A DNA stretch of 64,000 nt from Streptomyces malaysiensis subsp. samsunensis (lineage in GTDB: Bacteria; Actinomycetota; Actinomycetes; Streptomycetales; Streptomycetaceae): positions 1 through 64,000 of the forward strand of contig NZ_JANIIC010000049.1 in the NCBI RefSeq assembly GCF_024519315.1, in the 5' to 3' direction. The position numbers and the translations under genes are program-made. Positions 9,115 to 19,646 of this stretch are shown in pieces. The notes below the pieces were generated by a model. That model did not search any database. It was not told the DNA's origin and saw only the letters and a list, made by a program, of their open reading frames with translations. The first letter of the stretch is position 1. Each line of letters opens with the position of its first letter.

Positions 9115-9700
9115 GCGACTGACTCCTCCACGTCGAAATGTCGAAATCCGTTGATTAACGAGAAAAAACAGGAACGCGGAAACCCCTGCTTTGTATGGAA
9201 AAGATGGATTGCCGATCGTGCTGAGTACGGCACCATGAAGGCGGACGCAGGGCACTACCGCCGCCCCATGGCCGAAGTGCCGAACGCGCCGCGATGGGCG
9301 CGCGTAGTTCAGACGCTCAGGGAGCCATGGGGCAGGCGCGGTCGGGTCATTTCCGCGCATGGAATCCGGGCCGGGCCGCAATGGGGTCCCGGCGGGCGCG
9401 GCACCCGCGTGGACATCATCGTTTCGATGGATGCCAGGTGCGCGCGGGTACACTCAATTACGTCCACTTATTCCCCCTGAGTGCCGCCGGTCCCCCCACT
9501 CGGACATGAGCAGTCTAGACGCAAGATCGACGGATTCGGAAGCCCGTTCTGCTATCGCGCCTATCACTTGGCGGGCGGGGGTCCGGGGTGCTGTCGCCGT
9601 GCCCGGTGCGGTCCGAAACCGGGCAACCCGCCCCGTACGCGCCGAGTGTCAGGGAAATACGCCGCCGCGCAATATGCGCGCGGTGATTTCGTTGAAAGCT
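9115..9700. other. 586-bp gene-free region upstream of cotB1
   Basis: No gene is supported on either strand. The first 120 bases, next to cotB1, are noticeably richer in A and T than the surroundings (for example GATTAACGAGAAAAAACAGG at 9152-9171) and probably hold the cot operon promoter, although I could not find a convincing -35/-10 pair. The rest is ordinary high-GC sequence. No regulator gene belongs to the cluster, so control must come from elsewhere. Confidence 0.5.
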
Positions 9701-9735
9701 GAACGGGCCCCGCCTTCACTCGGCGGGGCCCGTTC
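9701..9735 (-). terminator. Hairpin terminator after dhaM
   Basis: GAACGGGCCCCGCC (9701-9714) and GGCGGGGCCCGTTC (9722-9735) form a perfect 14-bp stem with a 7-base loop, 15 bases beyond the dhaM stop. It insulates dhaKLM from the cot operon downstream on the same strand. Confidence 0.88.
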
Positions 9736-9750
9736 AATAGCGCGTCGGTA

Positions 9751-10167
9751 TCACACCTTGCGGTAGTCGTACGCCTCCGAGGCCGCCTGGAGCACCGCCT
9801 CCACATCCGCCCCGGTGGAGGCGGTGACGAGCGCCGCGACCGCGCCCTCCACGAGCGGCGCGTCCACCAGCCGGGTGCCCTCCGGCAGTTCGTCGCCCTC
9901 GGCCAGCAGTGCCTTGACGGCCAGGACCGCGCTGCCCAGGTCCACCAGGACCGCCACTCCTGCGCCCCGGTCGACCGCGTGGGCCGCCTCCGCTATGAGC
10001 TCGGGACTGGTGCCGAACCCGCCGTCCTCGGTGCCGCCCGCGGCGCGCACCGGCGCGGTGCCACCGCCGGACAGCCCCTTCGCCATCTCGGCCACCGAGT
10101 CGGCCACCGCCGCGCTGTGCGACACCAGGACTATGCCGACCAGCTTCTTCTCGCTCTCGTCGGTCAT
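9751..10167 (-). CDS. dhaM: DhaM: phosphotransfer subunit of PTS-dependent dihydroxyacetone kinase
   Basis: 138 residues, the size of the stand-alone EIIA-Man-like domain. The phosphorylated histidine is His17 in IVLVSHSAAVADS, followed by the LVDLGSAV motif near residues 84-91. It receives phosphate from HPr and passes it to ADP bound in DhaL. There is no fused HPr or EI domain, unlike E. coli DhaM but as usual in Gram-positive bacteria. Its ATG overlaps the dhaL stop by four bases. Confidence 0.92.
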   Translation of the reverse strand: MTDESEKKLVGIVLVSHSAAVADSVAEMAKGLSGGGTAPVRAAGGTEDGGFGTSPELIAEAAHAVDRGAGVAVLVDLGSAVLAVKALLAEGDELPEGTRLVDAPLVEGAVAALVTASTGADVEAVLQAASEAYDYRKV

Positions 10168-10799
10168 CGCGCCGCCTCCGCGAGCGCCGCGATGAGCAGC
10201 GCCGACGAGGTGGCGCCCGGGTCCTGGTGGCCGACGCTGCGCTCACCCAGATAGCTGGCCCGGCCCTTGCGGGCCAGCATCGGCACGGTGGCCAGCGCCC
10301 CCTTCTCGGCGGCCTCGCCCGCGGCCGCGAACGACCCGGCGCCCGCGCCCAGCGCCTCGACGGCGGGGAGCAGCGCGTCCAGCATCGTCTTGTCGCCGGG
10401 CGCGGCACCGCCGAGCTGCGCCACCGCGTCCACCCCGGCCCGCAGCGCGTCCGCCAGCTGCTGCGGGGTGATCCGCTCGGCGTCGCCGAGCGCCTTGCCC
10501 GCGCGCCGCAGCAGCGTGCCGTACAGCGGTCCGGAGGCCCCGCCCACCTTGGAGATCAGCTGGCGCCCGGCCAGGATGAGCGTGGCCCCGGGCGAGCCCG
10601 GGGGCTCCTTCTCCAGCGCCTCGGCCACGGCGGCGAAGCCGCGCTGCATGTTGGTGCCGTGGTCGGCGTCGCCGATCGCGGAGTCCAGATCGGTGAGACG
10701 GGCCGCCTCACGGCTCACGGACGCGGCCGCGGCGGTGAGCCATCGGAGGAAGAAAGGGGTGTCGAGCACGTCGTCGACGGCGGGTTCACTGCTGGACAC
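10164..10799 (-). CDS. dhaL: DhaL: ADP-binding subunit of dihydroxyacetone kinase
   Basis: 211 residues. The ADP-magnesium site is seen in IGDADHGTNMQRG, with GGASGPLYGTLL and the later DPGATSSALL motif of the family. It accepts phosphate from DhaM and transfers it to dihydroxyacetone held by DhaK. The GTG at 10799 is preceded by GAGGAGG; a longer open frame upstream has no family similarity. Confidence 0.93.
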   Translation of the reverse strand: MSSSEPAVDDVLDTPFFLRWLTAAAASVSREAARLTDLDSAIGDADHGTNMQRGFAAVAEALEKEPPGSPGATLILAGRQLISKVGGASGPLYGTLLRRAGKALGDAERITPQQLADALRAGVDAVAQLGGAAPGDKTMLDALLPAVEALGAGAGSFAAAGEAAEKGALATVPMLARKGRASYLGERSVGHQDPGATSSALLIAALAEAAR

Positions 10800-10858
10800 A
10801 GACGCCTCCTCGGGGAGTAGCCAACGGCGACAGGGTACGTATCGTGGGCCGCCCGGCC

Positions 10859-11851
10859 TCAGGCGCCCCAGCGCAGCCCGGCGGTCCGCACGGGCGCGTC
10901 CCACAGCCGCAGGAGGTCCTCGTCGACCTGGCACAGCGTGATCGAGGCGCCCGCCATGTCGAGTGATGTGACGTAGTTGCCGACGAGCGTACGCGCCACC
11001 GCCACCTGCCGCTCGCCGAGCGCCCGGTGCACCTCGGCGGCGAAGCCGTACAGCTCCAGCTGCGGGGTCGCCCCCATGCCGTTGACCAGCAGCAGCACCG
11101 GATTGTCCGGGCGCAGGTCCTCGACCACCACCTCCACCGCGTAGTCGGCGATCTCGAGGGAGGTCATCATCGCCCGCCGCTCACGCCCCGGCTCGCCGTG
11201 GATGCCCACGCCCAACTCCAGCTCCCCGGCGGGCAGATCGAAGGTGGGGCCGCCCTTGGCCGGGGTGGAGCAGGCGCTGAGCGCGACGCCGAAGCTCCGC
11301 GAGAGCTCGTTCACCCGCCGGGCGATCGACTCCACCCGCTCCAGCGGCGCGCCCTCGTCGGCCGCCGCGCCCGCGATCTTCTCCACGAACAGGGTGGCGC
11401 CGGTGCCGCGCCGGCCGGCCGTGTAGAGGCTGTCGGTGACCGCCGCGTCATCGTTGACCAGGACCTTGGCGACCTGGATGCCCTCGTCCTCGGCGAGCTC
11501 GGCGGCCATGTCGAAGTTGAGTACGTCGCCCGTGTAGTTCTTGACGATGAACAGCACGCCCTTGCCGCTGTCCACCGCGGCCGCCGCGCGCACCATCTGA
11601 TCCGGTACGGGGGAGGTGAACACCTCGCCGGGACAGGCGGCGTCGAGCATGCCGGGCCCCACGAAACCGCCGTGCAGCGGTTCGTGTCCCGACCCGCCAC
11701 CGGAGATCAGTGCCACCTTGCCCTCGACCGGCGCGTCCCGCCGGACGATCACCCGGTTCTCGATGTCGACGGTCAGCTCGGGGTGGCAGGCGGCCAGTCC
11801 GCGCAGCGCGTCGGCGACCACGGTCTCGGGGACGTTGATGAGCATTTTCAT
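10859..11851 (-). CDS. dhaK: DhaK: dihydroxyacetone-binding subunit
   Basis: 330 residues. The family motifs are GGGSGHEPLHGGFVG near residue 50 and GVGIHGEPGRER, whose histidine forms the covalent hemiaminal with dihydroxyacetone. First gene of dhaKLM, whose product feeds dihydroxyacetone phosphate into glycolysis. The ATG at 11851 (MKMLINVPE) lies 12 or so bases from GGAGG; the frame extends upstream without similarity. No dhaS- or dhaR-type regulator is adjacent. Confidence 0.93.
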   Translation of the reverse strand: MKMLINVPETVVADALRGLAACHPELTVDIENRVIVRRDAPVEGKVALISGGGSGHEPLHGGFVGPGMLDAACPGEVFTSPVPDQMVRAAAAVDSGKGVLFIVKNYTGDVLNFDMAAELAEDEGIQVAKVLVNDDAAVTDSLYTAGRRGTGATLFVEKIAGAAADEGAPLERVESIARRVNELSRSFGVALSACSTPAKGGPTFDLPAGELELGVGIHGEPGRERRAMMTSLEIADYAVEVVVEDLRPDNPVLLLVNGMGATPQLELYGFAAEVHRALGERQVAVARTLVGNYVTSLDMAGASITLCQVDEDLLRLWDAPVRTAGLRWGA

Positions 11852-11993
11852 GGGTGTGTCCGTCCTCCGCCGGATGGGGGCTGTGCACCGCTGCAACAGC
11901 CTACGGATCCGTCACGTCAATGGCACCCCTTGGACACTGAGCCGAATGGCCTAATAGGACGAAAAAGGTACATAGGCATCATATGGTGCGCGC

Positions 11994-14102
11994 ATGGAGA
12001 ATACTGCCGCATCGGCGGCCGCCGTGCTGCCCCCGCGCCCCCAGCCCCGCCAGCCGCGGCGGTACCGTCGACCGGCTCCCTGGCTCGGCCTGGTCGCCAT
12101 CGGATACGCCGTGGTCCAGCTCGCCATGGTGATCCCGCACACCGGTCACGCGCTCGGCTGGGACGAGTCCGTGTACGTCTCCCAGGTCGATCCGCGCACC
12201 CCGCCCGCGTACTTCAGCGCACCCCGCTCGCGCGGCGTCAGTCTCCTGGTCGCGCCCGTGGTCGCCGCGACCGACTCCATTCCGGTGCTGCGCGTCCTGC
12301 TCATGCTGCTGTCCGCGGGCGCGCTCTACGGCGCCTTCCGGGTCTGGACCCGGCTGCTGCCCCCGCCCCAGGTCGCCCTGGCCGCGCTGCTCTTCTCCGG
12401 GCTGTGGATCACCCAGATCAGCGGGCCCGCGGTGATGCCCAACCTCTGGGTGGCCATCGGCGCCGTCGCCGCCGTCGGCTGGTTCCTCCGCGCACCGGAC
12501 GAGCCCAACGCCCGCTGGTGGCTGGCCGCCGTCCTCGCGGGCGTCACCCTGGTGCGCACCCCCGACGGGGGATGGCTCGCCCTGCCGCTGCTGATCGGCG
12601 CCATCGGGGTGCGCACCTGGCGCCCCGCCCTGCCCGCGCTGATCGGCGGACCGCTGCTCGGCGCCGCCCAGTGGATCGGCGAGGCGTACGACCGCTTCGG
12701 TGGCATCGGGGGGCGGCTGAACGTCTCCAGCCATGTCGAGGGCGGTATGGGGCTCCACTTCAGCGTGGGCGCCGCGCTGCGCAGCCTCAACGGACCCCAG
12801 CTGTGCCGCCCCTGCGAGGTGCCGCTGCGCCACCCGGAGCTGACCGTGTGGTGGCTGGCGCTGCCCGTGCTGACCCTCCTCGCCGTACACGCCGCCCTGC
12901 GCGACCGCCAGGAGCTGCGCCGGGTGCGGGTGGGCCTCGGCCGCCCGGCCGCCCGGCCCCCCGCCGTGCCGCTGACCCTGCTGCCCATCGTCTGCGCGGC
13001 CGCACTCGCCCTGCCCTATCTGCTGCTCATCGACTACTCCGCACCCCGCTTCCTGATGCCCTCCTACGCCTTGCTGGCGCTGCCGATCGCCGGGCTGGTG
13101 TTCCGCGCCGTACGGGCCGCGCGCTCACCGCAGCATCTGGCGGTGGCCCTCGGGGTGATCGTCACGCTCCATCTGGCCAGCCAGTTCGTCATCCTCGACC
13201 ACACCGCGAAGCAGTCCGACACCACCACCGGGCGCTACCGCACCGCCGCGCAGGGGCTTCAGCGGCTGGGGCTGCGGCCGCCCTGTCTGGTGACCGGCGA
13301 CCGCGCCCTGCCCATCGCGTACCACGCGGGCTGCTCCTCCGCCCAGACCAGCGGGAACAACCGGTCCACCACCCTGCCCTCGCTGCTGCGGCGCGCCGCC
13401 CGTGAACCCACCGCGCTGCTGCTGCGGCGCGGCCAGGCCCGGCCCCCGTCCTACGCCCGCACCTGGGTGGGCTATCCGCTGCCGGGCACCGAGTGGAACG
13501 CGTATCTGCCCCCGGACCAGGCGCGGGAGTGGGAAGCCGCGAAATCCCGACAGGAGACGTCCGGAAACGGCGCGAGCATGGGCGCCATGACGACGACCTA
13601 CCCGACCACCAGCTGGGCCGGATTCGAGGCGGCCGAGCCCACCTTCGCCGGCTACGCCCAGGACCGCTTCCGGCGCTACCGCCACCATGTGCTCGCCACC
13701 CTCCGCCAGGACGGCTCCCCGCGGGTGACCCCGCTCGAAGTGACCTTCCTCTCCGGTGAGCTGTGGCTGGGCATGATGCCGGACTCGCGCAAGGCGCTGG
13801 ACCTGCGCCGCGACCCGCGGTTCTCGGTGCAGGCCAACCCCGGCCCGGGGGACGGGCTGACCGAGGGAGACGTACGGGTGAGCGGCCGGGCGGTCGAGGT
13901 GACCGACCCCGAGGCGGTCGCCCGCTTCGCCGAGGCGGTCCGGCCGCCCGAGCCCTTCCACCTCTTCCGCACCGAGGTGACCGAGGTGGTGCACACGGCC
14001 TCGGAGAACGGGGAGATGGTGCTGCGGACCTGGCGCCCCGGCCGGCCGGTACAGGTGGTGCGGCGCGGCTCCGACGACAGCCCGCCGCGGGTGGAGGGCT
14101 GA
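11994..14102 (+). CDS. Membrane glycosyltransferase (ArnT/PMT-like) in frame with an FMN-binding (PNPOx-like) domain
   Basis: One uninterrupted 702-codon frame carries two parts. Residues 1 to about 520 are a polytopic membrane protein with many hydrophobic segments and an acidic pair D57-E58 in GWDESVY after the first segment, as in GT39/GT83-type glycosyltransferases that use lipid-linked sugars. Residues about 532-702 are a split-barrel flavin- or F420-binding domain of the pyridoxamine-phosphate-oxidase type (HHVLATLRQDGSPRVTPLEV, then RDPRFSVQANPGP). These are normally separate genes. An internal ATG at 13587 (MTTTYPTTSW) could start the second part alone, but its nearest AGGAG is about 30 bases away. 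Either a fusion or a lost stop codon. Confidence 0.75.
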   Translation: MENTAASAAAVLPPRPQPRQPRRYRRPAPWLGLVAIGYAVVQLAMVIPHTGHALGWDESVYVSQVDPRTPPAYFSAPRSRGVSLLVAPVVAATDSIPVLRVLLMLLSAGALYGAFRVWTRLLPPPQVALAALLFSGLWITQISGPAVMPNLWVAIGAVAAVGWFLRAPDEPNARWWLAAVLAGVTLVRTPDGGWLALPLLIGAIGVRTWRPALPALIGGPLLGAAQWIGEAYDRFGGIGGRLNVSSHVEGGMGLHFSVGAALRSLNGPQLCRPCEVPLRHPELTVWWLALPVLTLLAVHAALRDRQELRRVRVGLGRPAARPPAVPLTLLPIVCAAALALPYLLLIDYSAPRFLMPSYALLALPIAGLVFRAVRAARSPQHLAVALGVIVTLHLASQFVILDHTAKQSDTTTGRYRTAAQGLQRLGLRPPCLVTGDRALPIAYHAGCSSAQTSGNNRSTTLPSLLRRAAREPTALLLRRGQARPPSYARTWVGYPLPGTEWNAYLPPDQAREWEAAKSRQETSGNGASMGAMTTTYPTTSWAGFEAAEPTFAGYAQDRFRRYRHHVLATLRQDGSPRVTPLEVTFLSGELWLGMMPDSRKALDLRRDPRFSVQANPGPGDGLTEGDVRVSGRAVEVTDPEAVARFAEAVRPPEPFHLFRTEVTEVVHTASENGEMVLRTWRPGRPVQVVRRGSDDSPPRVEG

Positions 14103-14107
14103 GGCCC

Positions 14108-14145
14108 GGGCCGTGGACCGGGTCGACGGGCCCGGTCCACGGCCC
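14108..14145 (+). terminator. Strong hairpin after the glycosyltransferase/FMN gene
   Basis: GGGCCGTGGACCGGG pairs perfectly over 15 bp with CCCGGTCCACGGCCC around an 8-base loop. It begins six bases after the stop codon, so the acyl-CoA dehydrogenase downstream needs its own promoter. Confidence 0.88.
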
Positions 14146-14156
14146 TTCCGTATTGT

Positions 14157-14170
14157 TGGAACACGTTCTA
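14157..14170. promoter_or_regulatory. KstR-like operator before the acyl-CoA dehydrogenase
   Basis: TGGAACACGTTCTA fits TnnAACnnGTTnnA, the consensus described for KstR, the TetR repressor of steroid and lipid catabolism in mycobacteria and rhodococci. It lies 69 bases before the GTG start. The KstR gene is not in this window. A second match is at 30841. Confidence 0.6.
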
Positions 14171-14238
14171 CCGTGCCCCTCGATCCCAGGACGCTCCCAG
14201 CCCGCCGTCACGGCGCACGCGAGACTCCAGGAGGGGCC

Positions 14239-15417
14239 GTGGACCTCGAATACACCCCTGATCAGCGGCGGTTGCGCGATGAGCTGCGCGCGTACTTCGC
14301 CGAACTGGTCCCCGACGACGCCTACGCCCGCTACGCCGATTCCACCGGGCAGAAGCGGTTCTACCGCGCGACCATCCGCCGGCTCGGCTCGGACGGCTGG
14401 CTGGGGGTGGGCTGGCCACAGGAGTACGGCGGGCGCGGGCTCGGCCCGGTCGAGCAGTTCATCTTCTTCGACGAGGCGGCCCAGGCCGGGGTGCCGCTGC
14501 CGCTGATGGCGCTCAACACGGTCGGGCCCACGATCATGCGGTTCGGCACCGAGGAGCAGAAGGGGTACTTCCTCCCCAAGGTCCTCTCCGGTGAGATCGA
14601 CTTCGCCATCGGCTACAGCGAGCCCGACGCCGGTACCGACCTCGCCTCGCTCAAGACCCGCGCGGTGCGCGACGGCGACGACTACATCATCAACGGTCAG
14701 AAGACCTGGACGACCAACGGCGACACCGCCGACTGGGTCTGGCTCGCGGTCCGCACCGACCCGGAGGCCAAACCCCACAAGGGCATCAGCATCCTGCTCG
14801 TCCCGACCGGCGACCCCGGCTACTCCGCCACCCTCATCAGGACCCTCGCCTCGCACGACACCACCGCCAGCTACTACGAGAACATCCGCGTCCCGGCCAC
14901 CCGCCGCGTCGGCGCCGAGAACGAGGGCTGGCGCATGATCACCACCCAGCTCAACTACGAGCGGGTCACCCTCGCCGCCCACGGCACCATGGCCATCCGC
15001 GCCCTGCGCGGCGTCCGCCAGTGGGCCGCCGACACCAAGCTCCCCGACGGCCGCCGGGTGATCGACCTGGGCTGGGTGCGCGGCCGGCTGGCCCGTACGC
15101 ACGCCCGGCTGGACGCCATGAAGCTGCTCAACTGGCAGATGGTGGAGGCCCTCCAGCGCGACGCCCTCACCCCGCAGGACGCCTCCGCCGTCAAGGTGTA
15201 CGGCTCGGAGGCGCGCCGCGACGCCTACGCCTGGCTGATGGAGATCGTCGGTGCCGCCGGACCGCTGAAGGAGGGCTCGGCGGGCGAGGTCCTCCACGGT
15301 GAGCTGGAGCGCGGCTACCGCAGCAGCGTCGTCTTCACCTTCGGCGGCGGCAACAACGAGGTCCAGCGGGAGATCATCTCCTGGATCGGCCTGGGGATGC
15401 CACGGGTGCGCCGCTGA
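14239..15417 (+). CDS. Acyl-CoA dehydrogenase (FadE type)
   Basis: The 392-residue flavoprotein oxidises an acyl-CoA to the trans-2-enoyl-CoA, passing electrons to ETF. It shows the FAD/substrate-binding IGYSEPDAGTDLASLKT segment, the KTWTTNGD strand, and the C-terminal FGGGNNEVQREIISWIGLGMPR, typical of FadE17/FadE28-like subunits of actinobacterial steroid and branched-chain breakdown. Some of these work as heteromeric pairs; no partner is adjacent. The GTG at 14239 follows AGGAGGGG closely. A KstR-like box lies upstream. The physiological substrate is inferred only. Confidence 0.88.
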   Translation: MDLEYTPDQRRLRDELRAYFAELVPDDAYARYADSTGQKRFYRATIRRLGSDGWLGVGWPQEYGGRGLGPVEQFIFFDEAAQAGVPLPLMALNTVGPTIMRFGTEEQKGYFLPKVLSGEIDFAIGYSEPDAGTDLASLKTRAVRDGDDYIINGQKTWTTNGDTADWVWLAVRTDPEAKPHKGISILLVPTGDPGYSATLIRTLASHDTTASYYENIRVPATRRVGAENEGWRMITTQLNYERVTLAAHGTMAIRALRGVRQWAADTKLPDGRRVIDLGWVRGRLARTHARLDAMKLLNWQMVEALQRDALTPQDASAVKVYGSEARRDAYAWLMEIVGAAGPLKEGSAGEVLHGELERGYRSSVVFTFGGGNNEVQREIISWIGLGMPRVRR

Positions 15418-15515
15418 GCCGCCGCGACGGCGCTTCCCGCGAGGGCACCGGTCAGGCGCCGGCGCGGGCCGCCCCGGTCAGGCAGGGCGCCCCCGGTCGG
15501 CCGCCGACGCCCCGG

Positions 15516-17909
<2,394 letters not shown>

Positions 17910-18032
17910 CGTGTCTCCATCTGTTCGGGCGGGGACCGTCTTCGCGGTCCCCGCCGGTGTCGCCTGGCTCGACCTGGCCGGCTTCGAACAATACGTCCGG
18001 TTCGCGGGTCGTGGCCGCCGTCGCAGGAGGGC

Positions 18033-18443
18033 TCAGCGCAGCTCGTTGATGCGGATCATGTTGCCCGCGGGGTCGCGGAAGGCGCAGTCGCGAATCCCGT
18101 ACGGCTGCTCGGTCGGCTCCTGGACGACCTCGGCGCCGCTGCTCCGCACCCGGGCGAAGACGCCGTCGAGGTCGGCGGTGGCCAGGGTGAGGCGGGCGTA
18201 GCTGCCCTTGGCCATCATCTCCACGATGGTGCGGCGCTCGTCGTCGGTGATGCCGGGGTCGAGGGCCGGAGGCTCCAGGACGATGGAGGTTCCGGGCCGG
18301 CCGGCGGGGCCGACCGTGAGCCAGCGCATTCCGTCGTACCCGACGTCCTTACGGATCTCGAAGCCGAGGGTGTCGCGGTAGCAGGCCAGGGAGGCGTCCG
18401 GGTCGTCATGCGGAAGGAAGGTCCAGTGAATGGTGAGGTCCAT
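18033..18443 (-). CDS. VOC-family (glyoxalase/bleomycin-resistance-like) protein
   Basis: 136 residues with two beta-alpha-beta-beta-beta halves; the C-terminal half ends in EQPYGIRDCAFRDPAGNMIRI, the family's metal-site signature. It closely resembles the protein at 19005 (IRDCAFRDPAGN versus VRDCAFRDPAGN), so the two are paralogues either side of an AraC regulator. It may bind a metal and a small molecule, giving resistance or dioxygenase/glyoxalase activity; the substrate is unknown. ATG at 18443 is preferred over a GTG at 18452. Confidence 0.85.
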   Translation of the reverse strand: MDLTIHWTFLPHDDPDASLACYRDTLGFEIRKDVGYDGMRWLTVGPAGRPGTSIVLEPPALDPGITDDERRTIVEMMAKGSYARLTLATADLDGVFARVRSSGAEVVQEPTEQPYGIRDCAFRDPAGNMIRINELR

Positions 18444-18565
18444 GGCGGTCACGCTAGCCGCGCCCTTCTGACCGGGGCTTCTCCATTCCTGACCGGTCCG
18501 GTCGCCTCTCGCTCCCGGTCGCCGCCCCTCGTCCGCGCCCCTGGGCGCTGTGGGAAGCTGAGCGG

Positions 18566-18994
18566 GTGAAACGGCAGGATCTCGATGACCTCGTCCGGCT
18601 GCGGCGGGCCCGCGACCGGATGGACCGCGACTACGCCGAGCCGCTCGACGTCCCGGCGCTGGCGCGGGGCGCCCTGATGTCGCCCGGCCATTTCTCCCGC
18701 AGCTTCCGCGCCGCCTTCGGCGAGACGCCGTACAGCTACCTCATGACCCGCCGCATCGAGCGGGCCAAGGCGCTGCTGCGGCGCGGCGACCTCTCGGTGA
18801 CCGAGGTCTGCATCGCGGTGGGCTGTACCTCGCTGGGGTCGTTCAGCTCGCGCTTCACACAGCTGGTCGGCGAGAGCCCGAGCAGCTACCGGGCCCGGAG
18901 CCATGACCATGGCGCCGCCATCCCGGCGTGCATGGCCAAGATCCACACGCGGCCGGTCAGGAACGGAGAAGCGCGTCCCGCCGCCCGGCCGTAG
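18566..18994 (+). CDS. AraC-family transcriptional regulator (DNA-binding domain only)
   Basis: At 142 residues the protein is little more than the AraC double helix-turn-helix: DVPALARGALMSPGHFSRSF (first) and VTEVCIAVGCTSLGSFSSRF (second). There is no separate N-terminal sensor. It starts at a GTG at 18566 about 120 bases from the divergent VOC gene and ends 10 bases before the second VOC gene. This suggests that it controls both paralogues, and effector sensing may be done by a VOC protein; that is inference. Confidence 0.85.
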   Translation: MKRQDLDDLVRLRRARDRMDRDYAEPLDVPALARGALMSPGHFSRSFRAAFGETPYSYLMTRRIERAKALLRRGDLSVTEVCIAVGCTSLGSFSSRFTQLVGESPSSYRARSHDHGAAIPACMAKIHTRPVRNGEARPAARP

Positions 18995-19004
18995 CGTGAG
19001 CGGC

Positions 19005-19421
19005 ATGGACATCACGCTCTCCCAATGTTTCATCGCCGTCGACGACCACGACAAGGCGATCCCCTTCTACCGCGATGTGCTCGGCCTCGAGGTCCGCAAC
19101 GACGTGGGGTTCGAGGGGATGCGCTGGGTGACCGTCGGGTCGCCCTCGCAGCCGGATGTGAACATCGTCCTGGAGCCGCCTCTCGCCGACCCGAACGCCT
19201 CCCCGGCCGACAGACAGGCCATGGCCGAGCTGATGGCCAAGGGCATGTTGCGCGGAGTCATCTTCGCGACGGACGACTGCGACGCCACCTTCGAGCGCAT
19301 CAGCGCCGCGGGCGGCGAGGTGCTCCAGGAGCCCATGGACCAGCCTTACGGCGTCCGCGACTGCGCGTTCCGCGACCCCGCCGGAAACCTCTTGCGGTTC
19401 ACCCAGCCCCTCGCGAAGTGA
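19005..19421 (+). CDS. VOC-family protein, paralogue of the one at 18033
   Basis: 138 residues with the same fold and C-terminal DQPYGVRDCAFRDPAGNLLRF. The DxxVxFYR-like opening (DDHDKAIPFYRDVLGLEV) is typical of small-molecule-binding VOC proteins. Starts at the ATG at 19005, right behind the AraC gene, so probably co-transcribed with it. Function unknown beyond the fold. Confidence 0.86.
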   Translation: MDITLSQCFIAVDDHDKAIPFYRDVLGLEVRNDVGFEGMRWVTVGSPSQPDVNIVLEPPLADPNASPADRQAMAELMAKGMLRGVIFATDDCDATFERISAAGGEVLQEPMDQPYGVRDCAFRDPAGNLLRFTQPLAK

Positions 19422-19538
19422 GCCCCGCACGGGCTGCACGGTGTCCCGCTCAGGGGCCCGACGGAGCCTGAGCGCTCCGCTGGAAGTGCCCTGACCTGCC
19501 GCCGATCGTCCGCGGCGCCGTCGTGGCCGGCCGCGCCG

Positions 19539-19567
19539 CGCGGCGGAGCCGCATATCGATCGCAGCC
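19539..19567 (-). repeat. Copy of a 28-bp intergenic element (minus orientation)
   Basis: The reverse complement of this stretch matches the two tandem copies at 60855-60910 almost base for base. Its core is TCGATATGCGGCTCCGCCGC with a GCGGC/GCCGC hairpin. It lies between the VOC gene and the MpaB-type gene. Confidence 0.75.
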
Positions 19568-19646
19568 CCCCGCGCCTTCGGGGTGCCACCGAACCGCGGC
19601 CGACGTCCGCCGATCCGCTTAGGCTGGCCGTCGGGAGGTGGTGGCC

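Noticed and set aside
9115..9240. AT-rich stretch as a horizontal-transfer boundary of the cot cluster
   Set aside because: No tRNA, attachment repeat, integrase or insertion sequence was found on either side; a promoter region explains the base composition.
9359..9766. 135-codon plus-strand frame between cotB1 and dhaM
   Set aside because: It has no ribosome site or recognisable motif and reads through the dhaM terminator hairpin into antisense dhaM sequence.
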